A stretch of DNA of 7,643 nt from Rugosibacter sp. (GTDB lineage: Bacteria > Pseudomonadota > Gammaproteobacteria > Burkholderiales > Rhodocyclaceae): the NCBI GenBank assembly GCA_023257495.1, contig JALRCC010000241.1, positions 1 to 7,643 on the forward strand, in the 5' to 3' direction. Below the pieces are notes generated by a model, which saw only the letters and a program-made list of their open reading frames with translations, was not told the DNA's origin and did not search any database. The translations under genes and the position numbers were made by a program. Numbering within the stretch: the stretch's first letter is position 1; each line of letters begins with the position of its first letter. Positions 1-7,643 of the stretch are shown here, in pieces.

Positions 1-109
1 CAGGAAACTGCACGGTAATCTTGCGCGCAAACATATAACGGCCTGTAACCGCCATGCCCTTGAACAGTTCTTTTAAAAACAAACCACCTATGAAATCTTT
101 AGCACCCAT
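1..109 (-). CDS. nuoI: NADH-quinone oxidoreductase subunit I, 5' part only (runs off the left edge)
   Basis: Only the first 36 codons are in the window; the gene continues past position 1. NuoI is the peripheral-arm subunit of complex I with two [4Fe-4S] clusters (N6a, N6b) that pass electrons towards NuoB. The visible part begins [11 protein letters not shown] and runs through a [14 protein letters not shown] stretch. This fits the amphipathic N-terminal helix that rests on the membrane and the start of the ferredoxin-like part; the eight cluster cysteines would lie outside the window. The ATG at 109 lies 15 nt after the nuoH stop, with a modest GGA-type ribosome binding site at 118-120. The identification rests on this short N-terminus plus its place directly after nuoH, the usual nuo order. 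It is the weakest sequence match of the set, but the context is strong. Confidence 0.9.
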   Translation of the reverse strand, partial: MGAKDFIGGLFLKELFKGMAVTGRYMFARKITVQFP

Positions 110-124
110 GACAAGTTTCCAATT

Positions 125-1177
125 TTATTTCCAGATAGTCAGTGGCGACATCATCCAGACGCCTACGACAAGAATCCATACCAGCGTCATCGGGACAAAA
201 ACCTTCCAACCCAAACGCATGATTTGATCATAGCGATAACGTGGGAAAGTGGCGCGAATCCAGAGGAAGAAAAACAAAACTGCAGAAATTTTCATCGCCA
301 ACCAAAAAAAACCGTCCGGTAGAAAACCAACCGGAGACAGCCAGCCGCCCAAGAAAAACACAGATACCATCGCTGAGACAAGAATCATGTTGGCATATTC
401 TGCAAGGAAAAACATCGCAAACGACATACCAGAATATTCCACCATATGGCCAGCAACAATTTCAGACTCACCCTCAACCACATCAAACGGCGCACGATTC
501 AGCTCAGCGACGCCAGAAATCAAATACACGGCAAACACAGGCAGTAATGGAAGCCAATTCCATGAAAGAAAACCAATGCCTTGCGCGGCAAAATAGCCAT
601 GAGCCTGACCGTGCACAATGTCGGAAAGATTCAAGCTACTGGAAACCATGAGTACGCTGATTAATGCCAGCCCCATGGCAACTTCATAAGAAATCATTTG
701 CGCCGAAGATCGCATCGCCCCCAAAAATGCATATTTCGAGTTGGAAGCCCAGCCGGCGATGATAATTCCGTAAACACCGACAGAGCCAACGGCCAATAGA
801 TATAAGACGCCAGCATCAATATTGGCCAGAACCCAGCCATCAGCAAAAGGAATCGCTGCCCACATTGCCAAGGCAGGAGCTATCGTCATGACGGGACCAA
901 CAAAATATAACTTCTTGTCGGCTACTTTAGGCAGAATAACTTCTTTGAAAAAGAGCTTTAAGCCATCGGCCATTGGCTGCAACAAGCCCCAGGGCCCAAC
1001 GCGATTCGGACCAATGCGCACATGCATCCAGCCAAGAATCTTGCGCTCCCAAAAGGTCAGATAAGCCACCGCGAGAAGTAATGGCACAAGAATCAGCACG
1101 ATCTTCGCTAAGGTCCATAGCACAGGAAAAAGTGGGCCAAGCCATAGTTGAACAGGTTCAAGAAACGCATTCATCAT
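125..1177 (-). CDS. nuoH: NADH-quinone oxidoreductase subunit H (membrane quinone-tunnel subunit)
   Basis: NuoH (ND1 family) is the inner-membrane subunit that joins the peripheral and membrane arms of complex I and forms much of the quinone tunnel. The 350-residue product is of normal length. It has about eight hydrophobic segments (roughly residues 18-41, 92-112, 124-143, 160-181, 206-223, 251-275, 290-310 and 327-344). Family signatures are visible: [20 protein letters not shown] at 43-62, and [16 protein letters not shown] at 224-239 followed by [12 protein letters not shown], the acidic loop that faces the quinone cavity. The first ATG at 1177 shares an ATGA overlap with the nuoG stop, and a second ATG follows immediately at 1174. 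I see no Shine-Dalgarno sequence upstream, so translation probably depends on coupling to nuoG (inference). No anomalies were seen. Confidence 0.98.
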   Translation of the reverse strand: MMNAFLEPVQLWLGPLFPVLWTLAKIVLILVPLLLAVAYLTFWERKILGWMHVRIGPNRVGPWGLLQPMADGLKLFFKEVILPKVADKKLYFVGPVMTIAPALAMWAAIPFADGWVLANIDAGVLYLLAVGSVGVYGIIIAGWASNSKYAFLGAMRSSAQMISYEVAMGLALISVLMVSSSLNLSDIVHGQAHGYFAAQGIGFLSWNWLPLLPVFAVYLISGVAELNRAPFDVVEGESEIVAGHMVEYSGMSFAMFFLAEYANMILVSAMVSVFFLGGWLSPVGFLPDGFFWLAMKISAVLFFFLWIRATFPRYRYDQIMRLGWKVFVPMTLVWILVVGVWMMSPLTIWK

Positions 1178-3627
1178 GCTTTAGCCACACGCAATAGGGT
1201 GAACATGGGACCGGCAGAAACCGTGTTGATATGGCCGCTTGCAATACGAACAACGTTGTCAGGCAAATTCGCATCAAGCTCTGTGTACAGCGTTGCCGAC
1301 ATGCCCTGGCTAGCAGAGTCTCTTACACCCTCCGCTACGTCGAGGAGATCGCTTTTTGCTCGAAAACCTTGTAGCGCAGTAGTTCCATCAGCGCTGAGTC
1401 TTACTAAATCACCTCTTGCAATGCCAAAGCGAGCAAGCATCGCACCATTCATATGTGCCATCGGGATAGCAGAGTCTTTGGTTTTTTGTAACGAAGGAGC
1501 GTAGCGGACAAGCATATCGGAAAAATGGATAGGTACGTCAGCAACGCGTTCCAGCGATGTTGTATCAATAGTATCAGGCTCAGATCCGAGGTTAATGGCA
1601 ATACCTGAAACCCCATTATCAAGACCGGAAATAAATTCCGCCCCCCCCCCGGTAATCCCCAAAGCTTCAGCTTTAACTTCCTCGCTGCTACTGTAATTGA
1701 ATCCTGGAATATCAAGCAGGTTCGCTAACACCCGCAACACTTTCCAGGCTGGACGAGTTTCTGCTAAGGGTTTAACAGCAGCATAAAAACCTTGCACTCG
1801 ACCTTCACAGTTAATGAACGTTCCGGACGTCTCAGTAAAGGGTGACACAGGCAACAGCACATCTGCATAACCCAGCGCAGTTTTTGATTTAAAGGGTGAC
1901 AGCACAATCACACTGGCAGCTTGACTGAGAGTCGTCAATGCCTGCATGCCATACGCGCAATCTAGTTCCGGCTCAACACCTAACAATATATATGCGCGCC
2001 GTGGCTGGGAAAACATCGCATCTGCAGTAAGGCCACCCGCTTGCGGTAGAGCTTTGGCAACATAAGCACCCAGGCTATTCGCGGCCTCACCAAGAAAGCC
2101 CAATTTCCCACCTATGAGGATGGCAAGCTGGTGAGCTAAGGCGTGCAACATCGCCGCCTGCGGGTGTTGCTGTGCGAAATTACCCAACAGAATTCCCGTG
2201 TTACGACCGCTAACCAGACTCTGCGCTATCTGCTCAGCTTCGGCTGATATTGCCAATTCAGCGTATGCTGCATCCGCGTCCAGTGCTTCGATGGCGATAT
2301 TCTTCTTGGCGCTCACGGACTTGACAACCTGAGCCAGCATTGATGGTAGCTGTGAAGGCCGTACAACGACTTGTCCGGCTAGTTGGATGAGTTGGTCATC
2401 CCCTGTGCTATGCAGGAAAGTAATTTGCGCCCCACGTTTAGCCGACTGCCGCAAACGCTGTGCAATGAGTGGATGATCTTTGCGCAGGAAAGACCCGACC
2501 ACAAGCACACTGTCAAGCTGAGATAACTCCGCAATCTTCATGCCAAGCCATGGGATACCGGAACGCTTGCCATCGGCAGAAAAATCAGAGTGACGCAAGC
2601 GCGTGTCGATATTTTCACAGCCCAAGCCACGCAGCAGTTTTTGCCCAAGATAAAGCTCTTCAAGAGTTGCATGGGGACTTAGCAAGCCACCAAGCGCTGC
2701 ACCACCGTCCGTTTTAACAACGTCACGCAGCGTATGCGCTACATAATCAAGCGCGACAGACCAATCAACTTCATGCCACACACCATCTTGCTTGACCATC
2801 GGACGGGTCAATCGCTCTGAAGAATTTAACGCCTCATAAGAATAACGATCTTTATCCGAGAGCCAGCACTCGTTAATACCCTCATTCTCATGCGGCAAAA
2901 CACGCATGACGCGATCATTTTTAGTTTGCACAATCAGATTACTACCGAGACTATCGTGCGGACTGATCGACTTACGCCGAGAAAGCTCCCAGGTACGTGC
3001 TGAAAAACGGAACGGTTTAGACGTTAATGCGCCTACTGGACACAAGTCGATAATATTGCCGGAGAGTTCAGAATCCACGGTCTGTTCAACAAACGACATC
3101 ACTTCCGCATGCTCACCCCGAAAGGCTTGACCCAGTTCCATCACACCCGCAATTTCCTGCGTAAAGCGTATGCAGCGCGTGCAATTGATGCACCGAGTCA
3201 TGTCCGTCGCCACTAATGCCCCGAGATCTTTATCGACCACAACGCGCTTCTCTTCCTGATAATGCGATACCGAGTCACCATAGCCGACCGCCAGATCTTG
3301 TAACTGACATTCACCGCCTTGGTCACAAATAGGACAATCCAGCGGGTGATTAATCAGCAAGAATTCCATCACCCCCTTCTGCGCCGAAACTGCCAGCTCA
3401 GAATGCGTAAACACTTTCATGCCAGCCGTAATTGGTGTTGCACACGCAGGCAAAGGCTTTGGCGCTTTTTCTACCTGCACCAAACACATGCGGCAATTAG
3501 CCGCAATGGACAATTTTTTGTGATAGCAAAAATGAGGAATGTAGGTTCCCGCTTGATGCGCAGCATCCATGATGGTACCGCCAGGCTCTACCTGCAGCGC
3601 TTTGCCATTGATTTCAATATCAATCAC
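1174..3627 (-). CDS. nuoG: NADH-quinone oxidoreductase subunit G (iron-sulphur subunit of the NADH arm)
   Basis: NuoG is the large peripheral subunit that relays electrons from NuoF towards NuoI. Its 817 residues hold an N-terminal ferredoxin-type region and a catalytically inactive molybdopterin-oxidoreductase-like region (from about 215 on). Visible ligands are C34, C45, C48 and C62 for [2Fe-2S] N1b; H94, C98, C101 and C107 for [4Fe-4S] N5; and C146, C149, C152 and C196 for [4Fe-4S] N4. The extra CxxCxxxC motif that binds N7 in E. coli and Thermus is absent around 215-235; only a lone C254 remains nearby. The start is GTG at 3627 within GTGA, overlapping the nuoF stop by 4 nt, with GGAGG 7 nt upstream. 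Residues 660-662 (GGG) come from a ten-G run in a linker before the conserved [12 protein letters not shown] segment. The C-terminal domain around 750-775 seems longer than I expect for relatives. Confidence 0.98.
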   Translation of the reverse strand: MIDIEINGKALQVEPGGTIMDAAHQAGTYIPHFCYHKKLSIAANCRMCLVQVEKAPKPLPACATPITAGMKVFTHSELAVSAQKGVMEFLLINHPLDCPICDQGGECQLQDLAVGYGDSVSHYQEEKRVVVDKDLGALVATDMTRCINCTRCIRFTQEIAGVMELGQAFRGEHAEVMSFVEQTVDSELSGNIIDLCPVGALTSKPFRFSARTWELSRRKSISPHDSLGSNLIVQTKNDRVMRVLPHENEGINECWLSDKDRYSYEALNSSERLTRPMVKQDGVWHEVDWSVALDYVAHTLRDVVKTDGGAALGGLLSPHATLEELYLGQKLLRGLGCENIDTRLRHSDFSADGKRSGIPWLGMKIAELSQLDSVLVVGSFLRKDHPLIAQRLRQSAKRGAQITFLHSTGDDQLIQLAGQVVVRPSQLPSMLAQVVKSVSAKKNIAIEALDADAAYAELAISAEAEQIAQSLVSGRNTGILLGNFAQQHPQAAMLHALAHQLAILIGGKLGFLGEAANSLGAYVAKALPQAGGLTADAMFSQPRRAYILLGVEPELDCAYGMQALTTLSQAASVIVLSPFKSKTALGYADVLLPVSPFTETSGTFINCEGRVQGFYAAVKPLAETRPAWKVLRVLANLLDIPGFNYSSSEEVKAEALGITGGGAEFISGLDNGVSGIAINLGSEPDTIDTTSLERVADVPIHFSDMLVRYAPSLQKTKDSAIPMAHMNGAMLARFGIARGDLVRLSADGTTALQGFRAKSDLLDVAEGVRDSASQGMSATLYTELDANLPDNVVRIASGHINTVSAGPMFTLLRVAKA
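1641..1650 (-). repeat. G10 homopolymer tract inside nuoG
   Basis: Ten consecutive C on the plus strand, that is ten G in the nuoG sense strand. They encode Gly660-Gly662 and the first base of the Ala663 codon. As written, the tract keeps nuoG in frame: the conserved C-terminal part reads through normally on both sides. It is the longest homopolymer noticed in the window. Its length makes it prone to replication or transcription slippage and to sequencing error. Confidence 0.97.
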
Positions 3628-4961
3628 AGCCCACCCTCCGTACGGAAAAAGCCACTACCGGCAGATTGCACCGCAGGATCGACCAGGCACTTGCCATGCT
3701 CAATGTGATACTCGAACTCACTCTGAAAGTTTTTAATAAAACTTCGCACCGGCAAGGATGCCGCATCACCCAGCGCACAAATGGTCCGGCCCATGATGTT
3801 ATCCGTCACACGGTTCAGTAAATCAAGATCCTCTACCCGCCCTCGCCCATGCTCAATGCGATGCACCACGCGATACAGCCAGCCGGTACCTTCACGACAA
3901 GGCGTACACTGGCCACAGGACTCTTCAAAGTAAAAATAGGATAGTCGCTCCAGGGCTTTTACCATACAGGTCGTCTCATCCATCACAATCACCGCACCTG
4001 AACCCAGCATGGAACCGGCCTTGGAAATACCGTCGTAATCCATGGTGGTATCCATCATTACGTCGGCTGTCAGCACAGGCGCAGAAGACCCACCGGGAAT
4101 GACTGCTTTGAGTTTTCTCCCACCGCGCACGCCACCGGCCATTTCGAGCAGCTTGGCAAAGGGCGTCCCCAGCGGAACCTCATAATTACCGGGGCGACTT
4201 ACATGACCAGAAACAGAAAACAGCTTGGTTCCCCCATTATTTGGCTTGCCCATCGCCAGAAAAGCATCGCCGCCCATGCCAAGGATGAATGGAATCGCCG
4301 CAAAGGTTTCAGTATTGTTGATGGTCGTGGGCTTGCCATACAAACCATAGCTTGCAGGGAATGGCGGCTTAAAACGCGGCTGCCCTTTTTTGCCCTCAAG
4401 CGACTCAAGTAATCCGGTTTCCTCGCCACAAATGTAAGCGCCATACCCGTGATGTGCAAAAAGCTCGAACTCGAATTCAGAACCACAAATACCCTGACCC
4501 AGATAACCAGCAGCACGCGCTTCATCGAGGGCTTCTTCAAAGCGCTCGTAGATCGAAAAAATTTCGCCGTGGATATAGTTGTAACCACGGCTGGCACCCA
4601 TTGCATAGCCAGCAATGATCATGCCTTCAATCACTGCATGCGGATCAAATCGTAACAGATCTCGATCCTTGAATGTCCCTGGCTCGCCTTCGTCAGAATT
4701 GCATACAACATATTTATCACCAGGAAAGGAGCGCGGCATAAAGCTCCATTTGAGTCCTGTCGGAAAACCCGCTCCACCACGCCCGCGCAGCAAAGACTTT
4801 TTGACCTCGGCAATTAGATCATCTTGCGAAACCTTCCCCACCACAATACGCTTTAGCTGAGCATAGCCACCACGTGATTCGTAGTCTTTAAGCCGCCAAC
4901 CAGAATCCCCTCTGGACCAACCAGTAGATAGCAGCGGATTGATTGCATCGATCAGAGCCAT
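3624..4961 (-). CDS. nuoF: NADH-quinone oxidoreductase subunit F (NADH- and FMN-binding subunit)
   Basis: NuoF is the electron entry point of complex I in the cytoplasm: it binds NADH and FMN and carries [4Fe-4S] cluster N3. The 445-residue product shows the glycine-rich flavin/nucleotide loop [13 protein letters not shown] at 60-72, the [14 protein letters not shown] segment at 88-101, [14 protein letters not shown] at 177-190, and the C-terminal [13 protein letters not shown] motif. N3 ligands are C349, C352 and C355, with C395 further on. I chose the ATG at 4961 ([10 protein letters not shown]), 1 nt after the nuoE stop and preceded by GGAG at 4972-4975 with a 10-nt spacer. An in-frame ATG at 4988 would add nine residues (MHCWRSANN) that overlap the nuoE end and do not look like the family N-terminus. 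The 3' end overlaps the nuoG start by 4 nt. Function is assigned by strong motif matches; nothing is missing. Confidence 0.98.
   Translation of the reverse strand: MALIDAINPLLSTGWSRGDSGWRLKDYESRGGYAQLKRIVVGKVSQDDLIAEVKKSLLRGRGGAGFPTGLKWSFMPRSFPGDKYVVCNSDEGEPGTFKDRDLLRFDPHAVIEGMIIAGYAMGASRGYNYIHGEIFSIYERFEEALDEARAAGYLGQGICGSEFEFELFAHHGYGAYICGEETGLLESLEGKKGQPRFKPPFPASYGLYGKPTTINNTETFAAIPFILGMGGDAFLAMGKPNNGGTKLFSVSGHVSRPGNYEVPLGTPFAKLLEMAGGVRGGRKLKAVIPGGSSAPVLTADVMMDTTMDYDGISKAGSMLGSGAVIVMDETTCMVKALERLSYFYFEESCGQCTPCREGTGWLYRVVHRIEHGRGRVEDLDLLNRVTDNIMGRTICALGDAASLPVRSFIKNFQSEFEYHIEHGKCLVDPAVQSAGSGFFRTEGGL
3635..3639 (-). promoter_or_regulatory. Ribosome binding site for nuoG (supports the GTG start)
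   Basis: The sense strand reads GGAGG, then a 7-nt spacer, then the GTG at 3627. The site lies within the last codons of nuoF, so nuoG translation is probably coupled to nuoF termination at the shared GTGA. It is the best Shine-Dalgarno sequence in the window and fixes the GTG as the start. Confidence 0.85.
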
Positions 4962-4962
4962 G

Positions 4963-5454
4963 TTATTTGCACTCCGCCAGCAGTGCATCGATTTTTTCGG
5001 GCAGCATAAAGCTACACATGCGTTTGTTATTCACCAACATAACGGGCGCATCACCACAAGCCCCCATGCACTCACCCTCTTTCAGAGTAAAGCGACCATC
5101 CGCTGTCGTTTGATTGAAGTCAATCCCCAGCTTCTCTTTCAGGTAATCAGCAGCATGAACACCACCAGACAGAGCGCAGGGCAGATTGGTGCATACCGTC
5201 AATTTGTATTGACCCACGGGCTCTAGGTTATACATGGTGTAAAAACTGGCTACTTCATAAGCTGCAATAGGTGGCATGTCCAGATAACTGGCTACGAATT
5301 CGATAGTTTCGCGAGCAAGCCACGATTTTTCATCTTGTGCAATAGCCAGAGCAGCCATCACTGCGGACTGTTTTTTACCCGCAGGATACTTCGCAATTTC
5401 ACGATCAATTTTTTGCAGTGATTCAGGACTCAGCATACTCATTCCGTTCGTCAT
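4963..5454 (-). CDS. nuoE: NADH-quinone oxidoreductase subunit E (24 kDa-type, cluster N1a)
   Basis: NuoE pairs with NuoF in the NADH arm and holds the off-path [2Fe-2S] cluster N1a in a thioredoxin-like fold. The product is 163 residues from the first ATG. The four ligands C88, C93, C129 and C133 have the family spacing C-x4-C-x35-C-x3-C, in VCTNLPC and [13 protein letters not shown] helical N-terminal part (about residues 10-60) precedes the thioredoxin-like domain. The start is uncertain: the ATG at 5454 lies 9 nt after the nuoD stop but lacks a clear ribosome binding site. The in-frame ATG at 5436 (residue 7, [13 protein letters not shown]) has a GGA with a 6-nt spacer and begins where I recall related betaproteobacterial proteins beginning, which would give 157 residues. 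The nuoF start follows 1 nt after the stop. Confidence 0.96.
   Translation of the reverse strand: MTNGMSMLSPESLQKIDREIAKYPAGKKQSAVMAALAIAQDEKSWLARETIEFVASYLDMPPIAAYEVASFYTMYNLEPVGQYKLTVCTNLPCALSGGVHAADYLKEKLGIDFNQTTADGRFTLKEGECMGACGDAPVMLVNNKRMCSFMLPEKIDALLAECK
4972..4975 (-). promoter_or_regulatory. Ribosome binding site for nuoF (decides the start)
   Basis: GGAG on the sense strand, inside the last codons of nuoE, 10 nt before the ATG at 4961. It favours that ATG over the upstream in-frame ATG at 4988. The spacing is slightly long, so the assignment is moderate. Confidence 0.6.
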
Positions 5455-5463
5455 TTATTGCAC

Positions 5464-6717
5464 TTATCGATCCGTATCGCCCAGCACCAGATCAATGGTG
5501 CCGATGATTGCAGTCACGTCAGCAATCATGTGACCAGAAACCATCTCATTCACTGCCGCAAGATGCGGGAAGCCTGGCGAGCGAAGTTTCAAACGGTAAG
5601 GTTTATTCGCACCATCGGACACTGCCCAAACACCAAACTCGCCTTTGGGATGCTCAACAGCTGCATAAACCTCTCCTGGTGGTATATGCATGCCTTCGGT
5701 GAATAGTTTGAAATGATGAATCAACTCTTCCATGTTGGCCTTCATGCGCTCGCGTGAAGGAGGTGCGACTTTGTGGTTATCGACAATCACAGGACCTGGA
5801 TTTAACCGCAACCATTCGATGCACTGCTGCACGATACGGTTGGATTGACGCATTTCTTCCATACGCACCAGATAGCGGTCGTAGCAATCACCATTAACAC
5901 CAACGGGAATATCAAAGGCCATGCGGTCATAAACCTCATAGGGCTGCTTTTTTCGCAAATCCCACTCAACCCCCGAACCACGTAGCATCGGCCCCGTACA
6001 ACCCAGCTGCAGGGCACGCTCAGGACTAACCACTCCGACACCAACAGTCCGCTGTTTCCATATCCGGTTATCCGTCAGCAACGATTCATACTCATCAAGA
6101 TAACCAGGAAAACGCTGTGTGAAATCGTCCAGAAAATCCAGCAAGGAACCCTGCCGCGCCTCATTGAGTTGCCGAATATCCTCGGCTGACTTGAAGCGAC
6201 TCGCTTCATATTGCGGCATACGATCGGGCAAATCACGATACACACCGCCCGGACGATAGTAGGCCGCATGCATGCGTGCTCCTGAAATCGCCTCATAAAC
6301 ATCCAGCAGATCTTCTCGCTCGCGGAAGGTGTACAGCACCATGGCCATCGCACCAATATCTAGTGCATGCGTACCAATGTTGAGCAGGTGATTCAGAATA
6401 CGCGTGACTTCATCCATCATCACACGAATGTATTGCGCACGTAGCGGCACTTCCAAGCCAATCAAGCGCTCAATGGCCATGCAATATGCATGCTCATTAC
6501 ACATCATCGAGACGTAATCCAGCCGATCCATATACGGCACGGACTGAATCCACGTCCGCGTTTCAGCCAGTTTTTCTGTAGCACGATGCAACAAGCCAAT
6601 ATGTGGGTCAGCACGCACCACCACCTCGCCATCAAGCTCAAGCACCAGCCTTAAAACACCATGAGCTGCAGGGTGCTGCGGACCAAAGTTGATGGTGTAA
6701 TTTTTTATTTCAGCCAC
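5464..6717 (-). CDS. nuoD: NADH-quinone oxidoreductase subunit D (49 kDa-type, quinone site)
   Basis: NuoD belongs to the connecting arm of complex I and, with NuoB, forms the head of the quinone-binding pocket; it is related to the large subunit of [NiFe] hydrogenases. From the GTG start the product is 417 residues. It begins [20 protein letters not shown], the conserved opening of the family. H19 (in PAAHG) and Y68 (in LDYVSMM) are 49 residues apart, matching the quinone-ligand pair His38/Tyr87 of Thermus Nqo4. Further conserved stretches are CNEHAY at 73-78, the [14 protein letters not shown] segment near 146-159, and the C-terminal [15 protein letters not shown] chose GTG at 6717, which overlaps the nuoC end by 8 nt and has AGAGG 8 nt upstream. 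In-frame ATGs at 6756, 6741 and 6735 would add 6-13 residues unlike the family N-terminus. NuoC is a separate gene here, unlike the fused NuoCD of E. coli. Confidence 0.97.
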   Translation of the reverse strand: MAEIKNYTINFGPQHPAAHGVLRLVLELDGEVVVRADPHIGLLHRATEKLAETRTWIQSVPYMDRLDYVSMMCNEHAYCMAIERLIGLEVPLRAQYIRVMMDEVTRILNHLLNIGTHALDIGAMAMVLYTFREREDLLDVYEAISGARMHAAYYRPGGVYRDLPDRMPQYEASRFKSAEDIRQLNEARQGSLLDFLDDFTQRFPGYLDEYESLLTDNRIWKQRTVGVGVVSPERALQLGCTGPMLRGSGVEWDLRKKQPYEVYDRMAFDIPVGVNGDCYDRYLVRMEEMRQSNRIVQQCIEWLRLNPGPVIVDNHKVAPPSRERMKANMEELIHHFKLFTEGMHIPPGEVYAAVEHPKGEFGVWAVSDGANKPYRLKLRSPGFPHLAAVNEMVSGHMIADVTAIIGTIDLVLGDTDR

Positions 6718-7312
6718 GATTGCCGCCTCTTGCATAAACATCTTCACGCACAACACGCGGTGTTACTTCACGCGGCTCTATTGTGACCGGCTGATAAATC
6801 ACACGCCTTTGCTCTGCGTCATAGCGCATTTCGACATGACCGAAAACCGGAAAATCCTTACGAAATGGATGCCCAACAAAGCCGTAATCGGTCAAGATAC
6901 GGCGCAGATCTGTATGCCCCTCGAAGAAGATCCCATACAGATCAAATGCCTCTCGCTCGTACCAGTTAGCGCAGTTCCACACGTCAGTAACAGAATCCAC
7001 AAGCGGAAAACTCTCATCTGGAGCAAATACCCTGACACGCAAACGCCAGTTATGAGTCAGTGATAGCAAATGACAGGTGACAGCAAACCGACGATCTTCA
7101 CTCCCAGCGAACTCGGAATAATCAATACCACTCAAATCAACCAGCTGTTCAAAACGAAGCGCAGGGTTATCACGCAACTGCATCATGACGACGTGATAGT
7201 CTGCCGCAGCAACATCAAGAGTCAACTCATTTAATGCACACTCAAGCGAAGCGACACGATCCCCTAGCAGATCATTGAGCAGCAATTGAAGACGTTCTAG
7301 CTTACGGTTCAT
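6710..7312 (-). CDS. nuoC: NADH-quinone oxidoreductase subunit C (30 kDa-type)
   Basis: NuoC is a cofactor-free structural subunit of the peripheral arm that packs against NuoD and helps assemble the connecting module. The 200-residue product is a normal length for a stand-alone NuoC. It carries the complex I 30 kDa signature at about 117-155: [17 protein letters not shown], then [11 protein letters not shown], then GHPFRKDFP. The N-terminal half (about 15-95) fits the alpha/beta domain of the family. The ATG at 7312 follows the nuoB stop by 27 nt, the largest gap in the window. That gap is A/T-rich with no recognisable Shine-Dalgarno sequence and no hairpin that I can see. The 3' end overlaps nuoD by 8 nt. 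No internal defects were seen. Confidence 0.97.
   Translation of the reverse strand: MNRKLERLQLLLNDLLGDRVASLECALNELTLDVAAADYHVVMMQLRDNPALRFEQLVDLSGIDYSEFAGSEDRRFAVTCHLLSLTHNWRLRVRVFAPDESFPLVDSVTDVWNCANWYEREAFDLYGIFFEGHTDLRRILTDYGFVGHPFRKDFPVFGHVEMRYDAEQRRVIYQPVTIEPREVTPRVVREDVYARGGNRG
6726..6730 (-). promoter_or_regulatory. Ribosome binding site for nuoD (supports the GTG start)
   Basis: AGAGG on the sense strand, 8 nt before the GTG at 6717 and inside the 3' end of nuoC. It supports the GTG over the upstream ATGs and suggests coupling of nuoD translation to nuoC termination. Confidence 0.7.
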
Positions 7313-7339
7313 AGTGAAGTTATTCGCGTAATTTTGATT

Positions 7340-7643
7340 TCAGCGCGCAATGGTGTTGGTTCGCTTGATCTTATTCTGTAACTGGATGATGCCATACAGC
7401 AACGCTTCTGCTGTGGGAGGACATCCCGGCACATAAATATCAACCGGCACAATGCGATCACAGCCACGCACGACCGAATAGGAGTAATGGTAATAGCCAC
7501 CACCATTAGCACAAGAGCCCATGGAGATTACCCAGCGAGGTTCAGCCATTTGGTCATACACTTTGCGCAGAGCCGGTGCCATTTTATTGGTGAGTGTTCC
7601 TGCCACGATCATGACATCCGATTGACGAGGACTAGGGCGAAAT
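7340..7643 (-). CDS. nuoB: NADH-quinone oxidoreductase subunit B, 3' part only (enters from the right edge)
   Basis: The last 100 codons are in the window; the beginning lies beyond position 7643. NuoB carries [4Fe-4S] cluster N2, the last cluster before quinone, and forms the quinone pocket with NuoD and NuoH. The open frame continues upstream of the ATG at 7612 to the window edge ([10 protein letters not shown] before MIVAGTL), as expected for the family, so that ATG is internal. Two of the four N2 cysteines are visible, in [11 protein letters not shown] (fragment residue 44) and [10 protein letters not shown] (fragment residue 74). The adjacent cysteine pair that supplies the other two would be upstream. 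The conserved C-terminus [13 protein letters not shown] ends in TGA at 7340-7342. If the full protein is about 158 residues, typical of the family, these cysteines fall at about 102 and 132. Confidence 0.97.
   Translation of the reverse strand, partial: FRPSPRQSDVMIVAGTLTNKMAPALRKVYDQMAEPRWVISMGSCANGGGYYHYSYSVVRGCDRIVPVDIYVPGCPPTAEALLYGIIQLQNKIKRTNTIAR

Noticed and set aside
110..124. Possible terminator or internal promoter in the nuoH-nuoI gap
   Set aside because: The gap is only 15 nt and holds just a short ribosome binding site; there is no hairpin, T-run or promoter-like pair of boxes.
241..651. Plus-strand open frames of 136 and 115 codons opposite nuoH
   Set aside because: Both lie wholly antisense to a clear nuoH, have low-complexity polar composition typical of the reverse complement of a membrane-protein gene, and resemble no family I know.
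1449..1715. Minus-strand 88-codon open frame inside nuoG
   Set aside because: It is an alternate frame of nuoG with no ribosome binding site or recognisable domain. It matters only as the frame entered if the G10 tract loses one base.
3319..3708. Plus-strand 129-codon open frame across the nuoF-nuoG junction
   Set aside because: It is antisense to the cysteine-rich start of nuoG and the end of nuoF, both strongly supported by cofactor motifs; it has no features of its own.
4199..4615. Minus-strand 138-codon open frame inside nuoF
   Set aside because: It is an alternate frame within the strongly conserved FMN/NADH region of nuoF; its composition is that of an out-of-frame shadow.
4962..4988. 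Upstream ATG start for nuoF (454 residues)
   Set aside because: The added residues overlap the nuoE end and do not resemble the NuoF N-terminus; the ATG at 4961 has a ribosome binding site and follows the nuoE stop by 1 nt.
1..7643. Search for a new system, mobile element, RNA gene or CRISPR in the window
   Set aside because: The window is covered almost end to end by eight co-directional nuo genes with intact motifs. No direct or inverted repeats, tRNA-like segments or inserted foreign genes were noticed.

Overview
The window is the inside of a proton-pumping NADH:quinone oxidoreductase (respiratory complex I, nuo) operon. Every gene lies on the minus strand, so transcription runs from high to low coordinates. 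In transcription order the genes are nuoB (3' part, entering from the right edge), nuoC, nuoD, nuoE, nuoF, nuoG, nuoH and nuoI (5' part, leaving at the left edge). This is the standard bacterial nuo order, and nuoA and nuoJ-N are expected outside the window.

The organism looks like a betaproteobacterium of moderate GC content. The reasons are separate nuoC and nuoD genes (fused in E. coli), a NuoG without the extra N7 iron-sulphur cysteine motif, a 417-residue NuoD, and subunit sequences that read like the betaproteobacterial versions. A Nitrosomonas-like or other Nitrosomonadales host would fit, but that is an impression from memory and cannot be settled here.

Packing is very tight. nuoG and nuoH each begin inside the stop codon of the gene before (4-nt overlaps), nuoD overlaps nuoC by 8 nt, and nuoF starts 1 nt after nuoE. 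The only gaps are 15 nt (nuoH-nuoI), 9 nt (nuoD-nuoE) and 27 nt (nuoB-nuoC). There is no non-coding stretch over 30 nt, and I see no promoter, terminator, RNA gene, mobile element or CRISPR array. nuoD and nuoG use GTG starts preceded by clear purine-rich ribosome binding sites.

Functionally, NuoE, NuoF and NuoG form the NADH-oxidising arm (FMN and clusters N1a, N3, N1b, N4, N5). NuoB, NuoC, NuoD and NuoI form the connecting arm that carries electrons via N6a/N6b and N2 to quinone. NuoH is the membrane subunit that forms the quinone tunnel with NuoB and NuoD. All cofactor ligands that fall within the window are present, so the complex looks functional. The one unusual sequence feature is a run of ten G residues inside nuoG, where a change of one base would remove the C-terminal part of the protein. 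I found no evidence of a new biological system.
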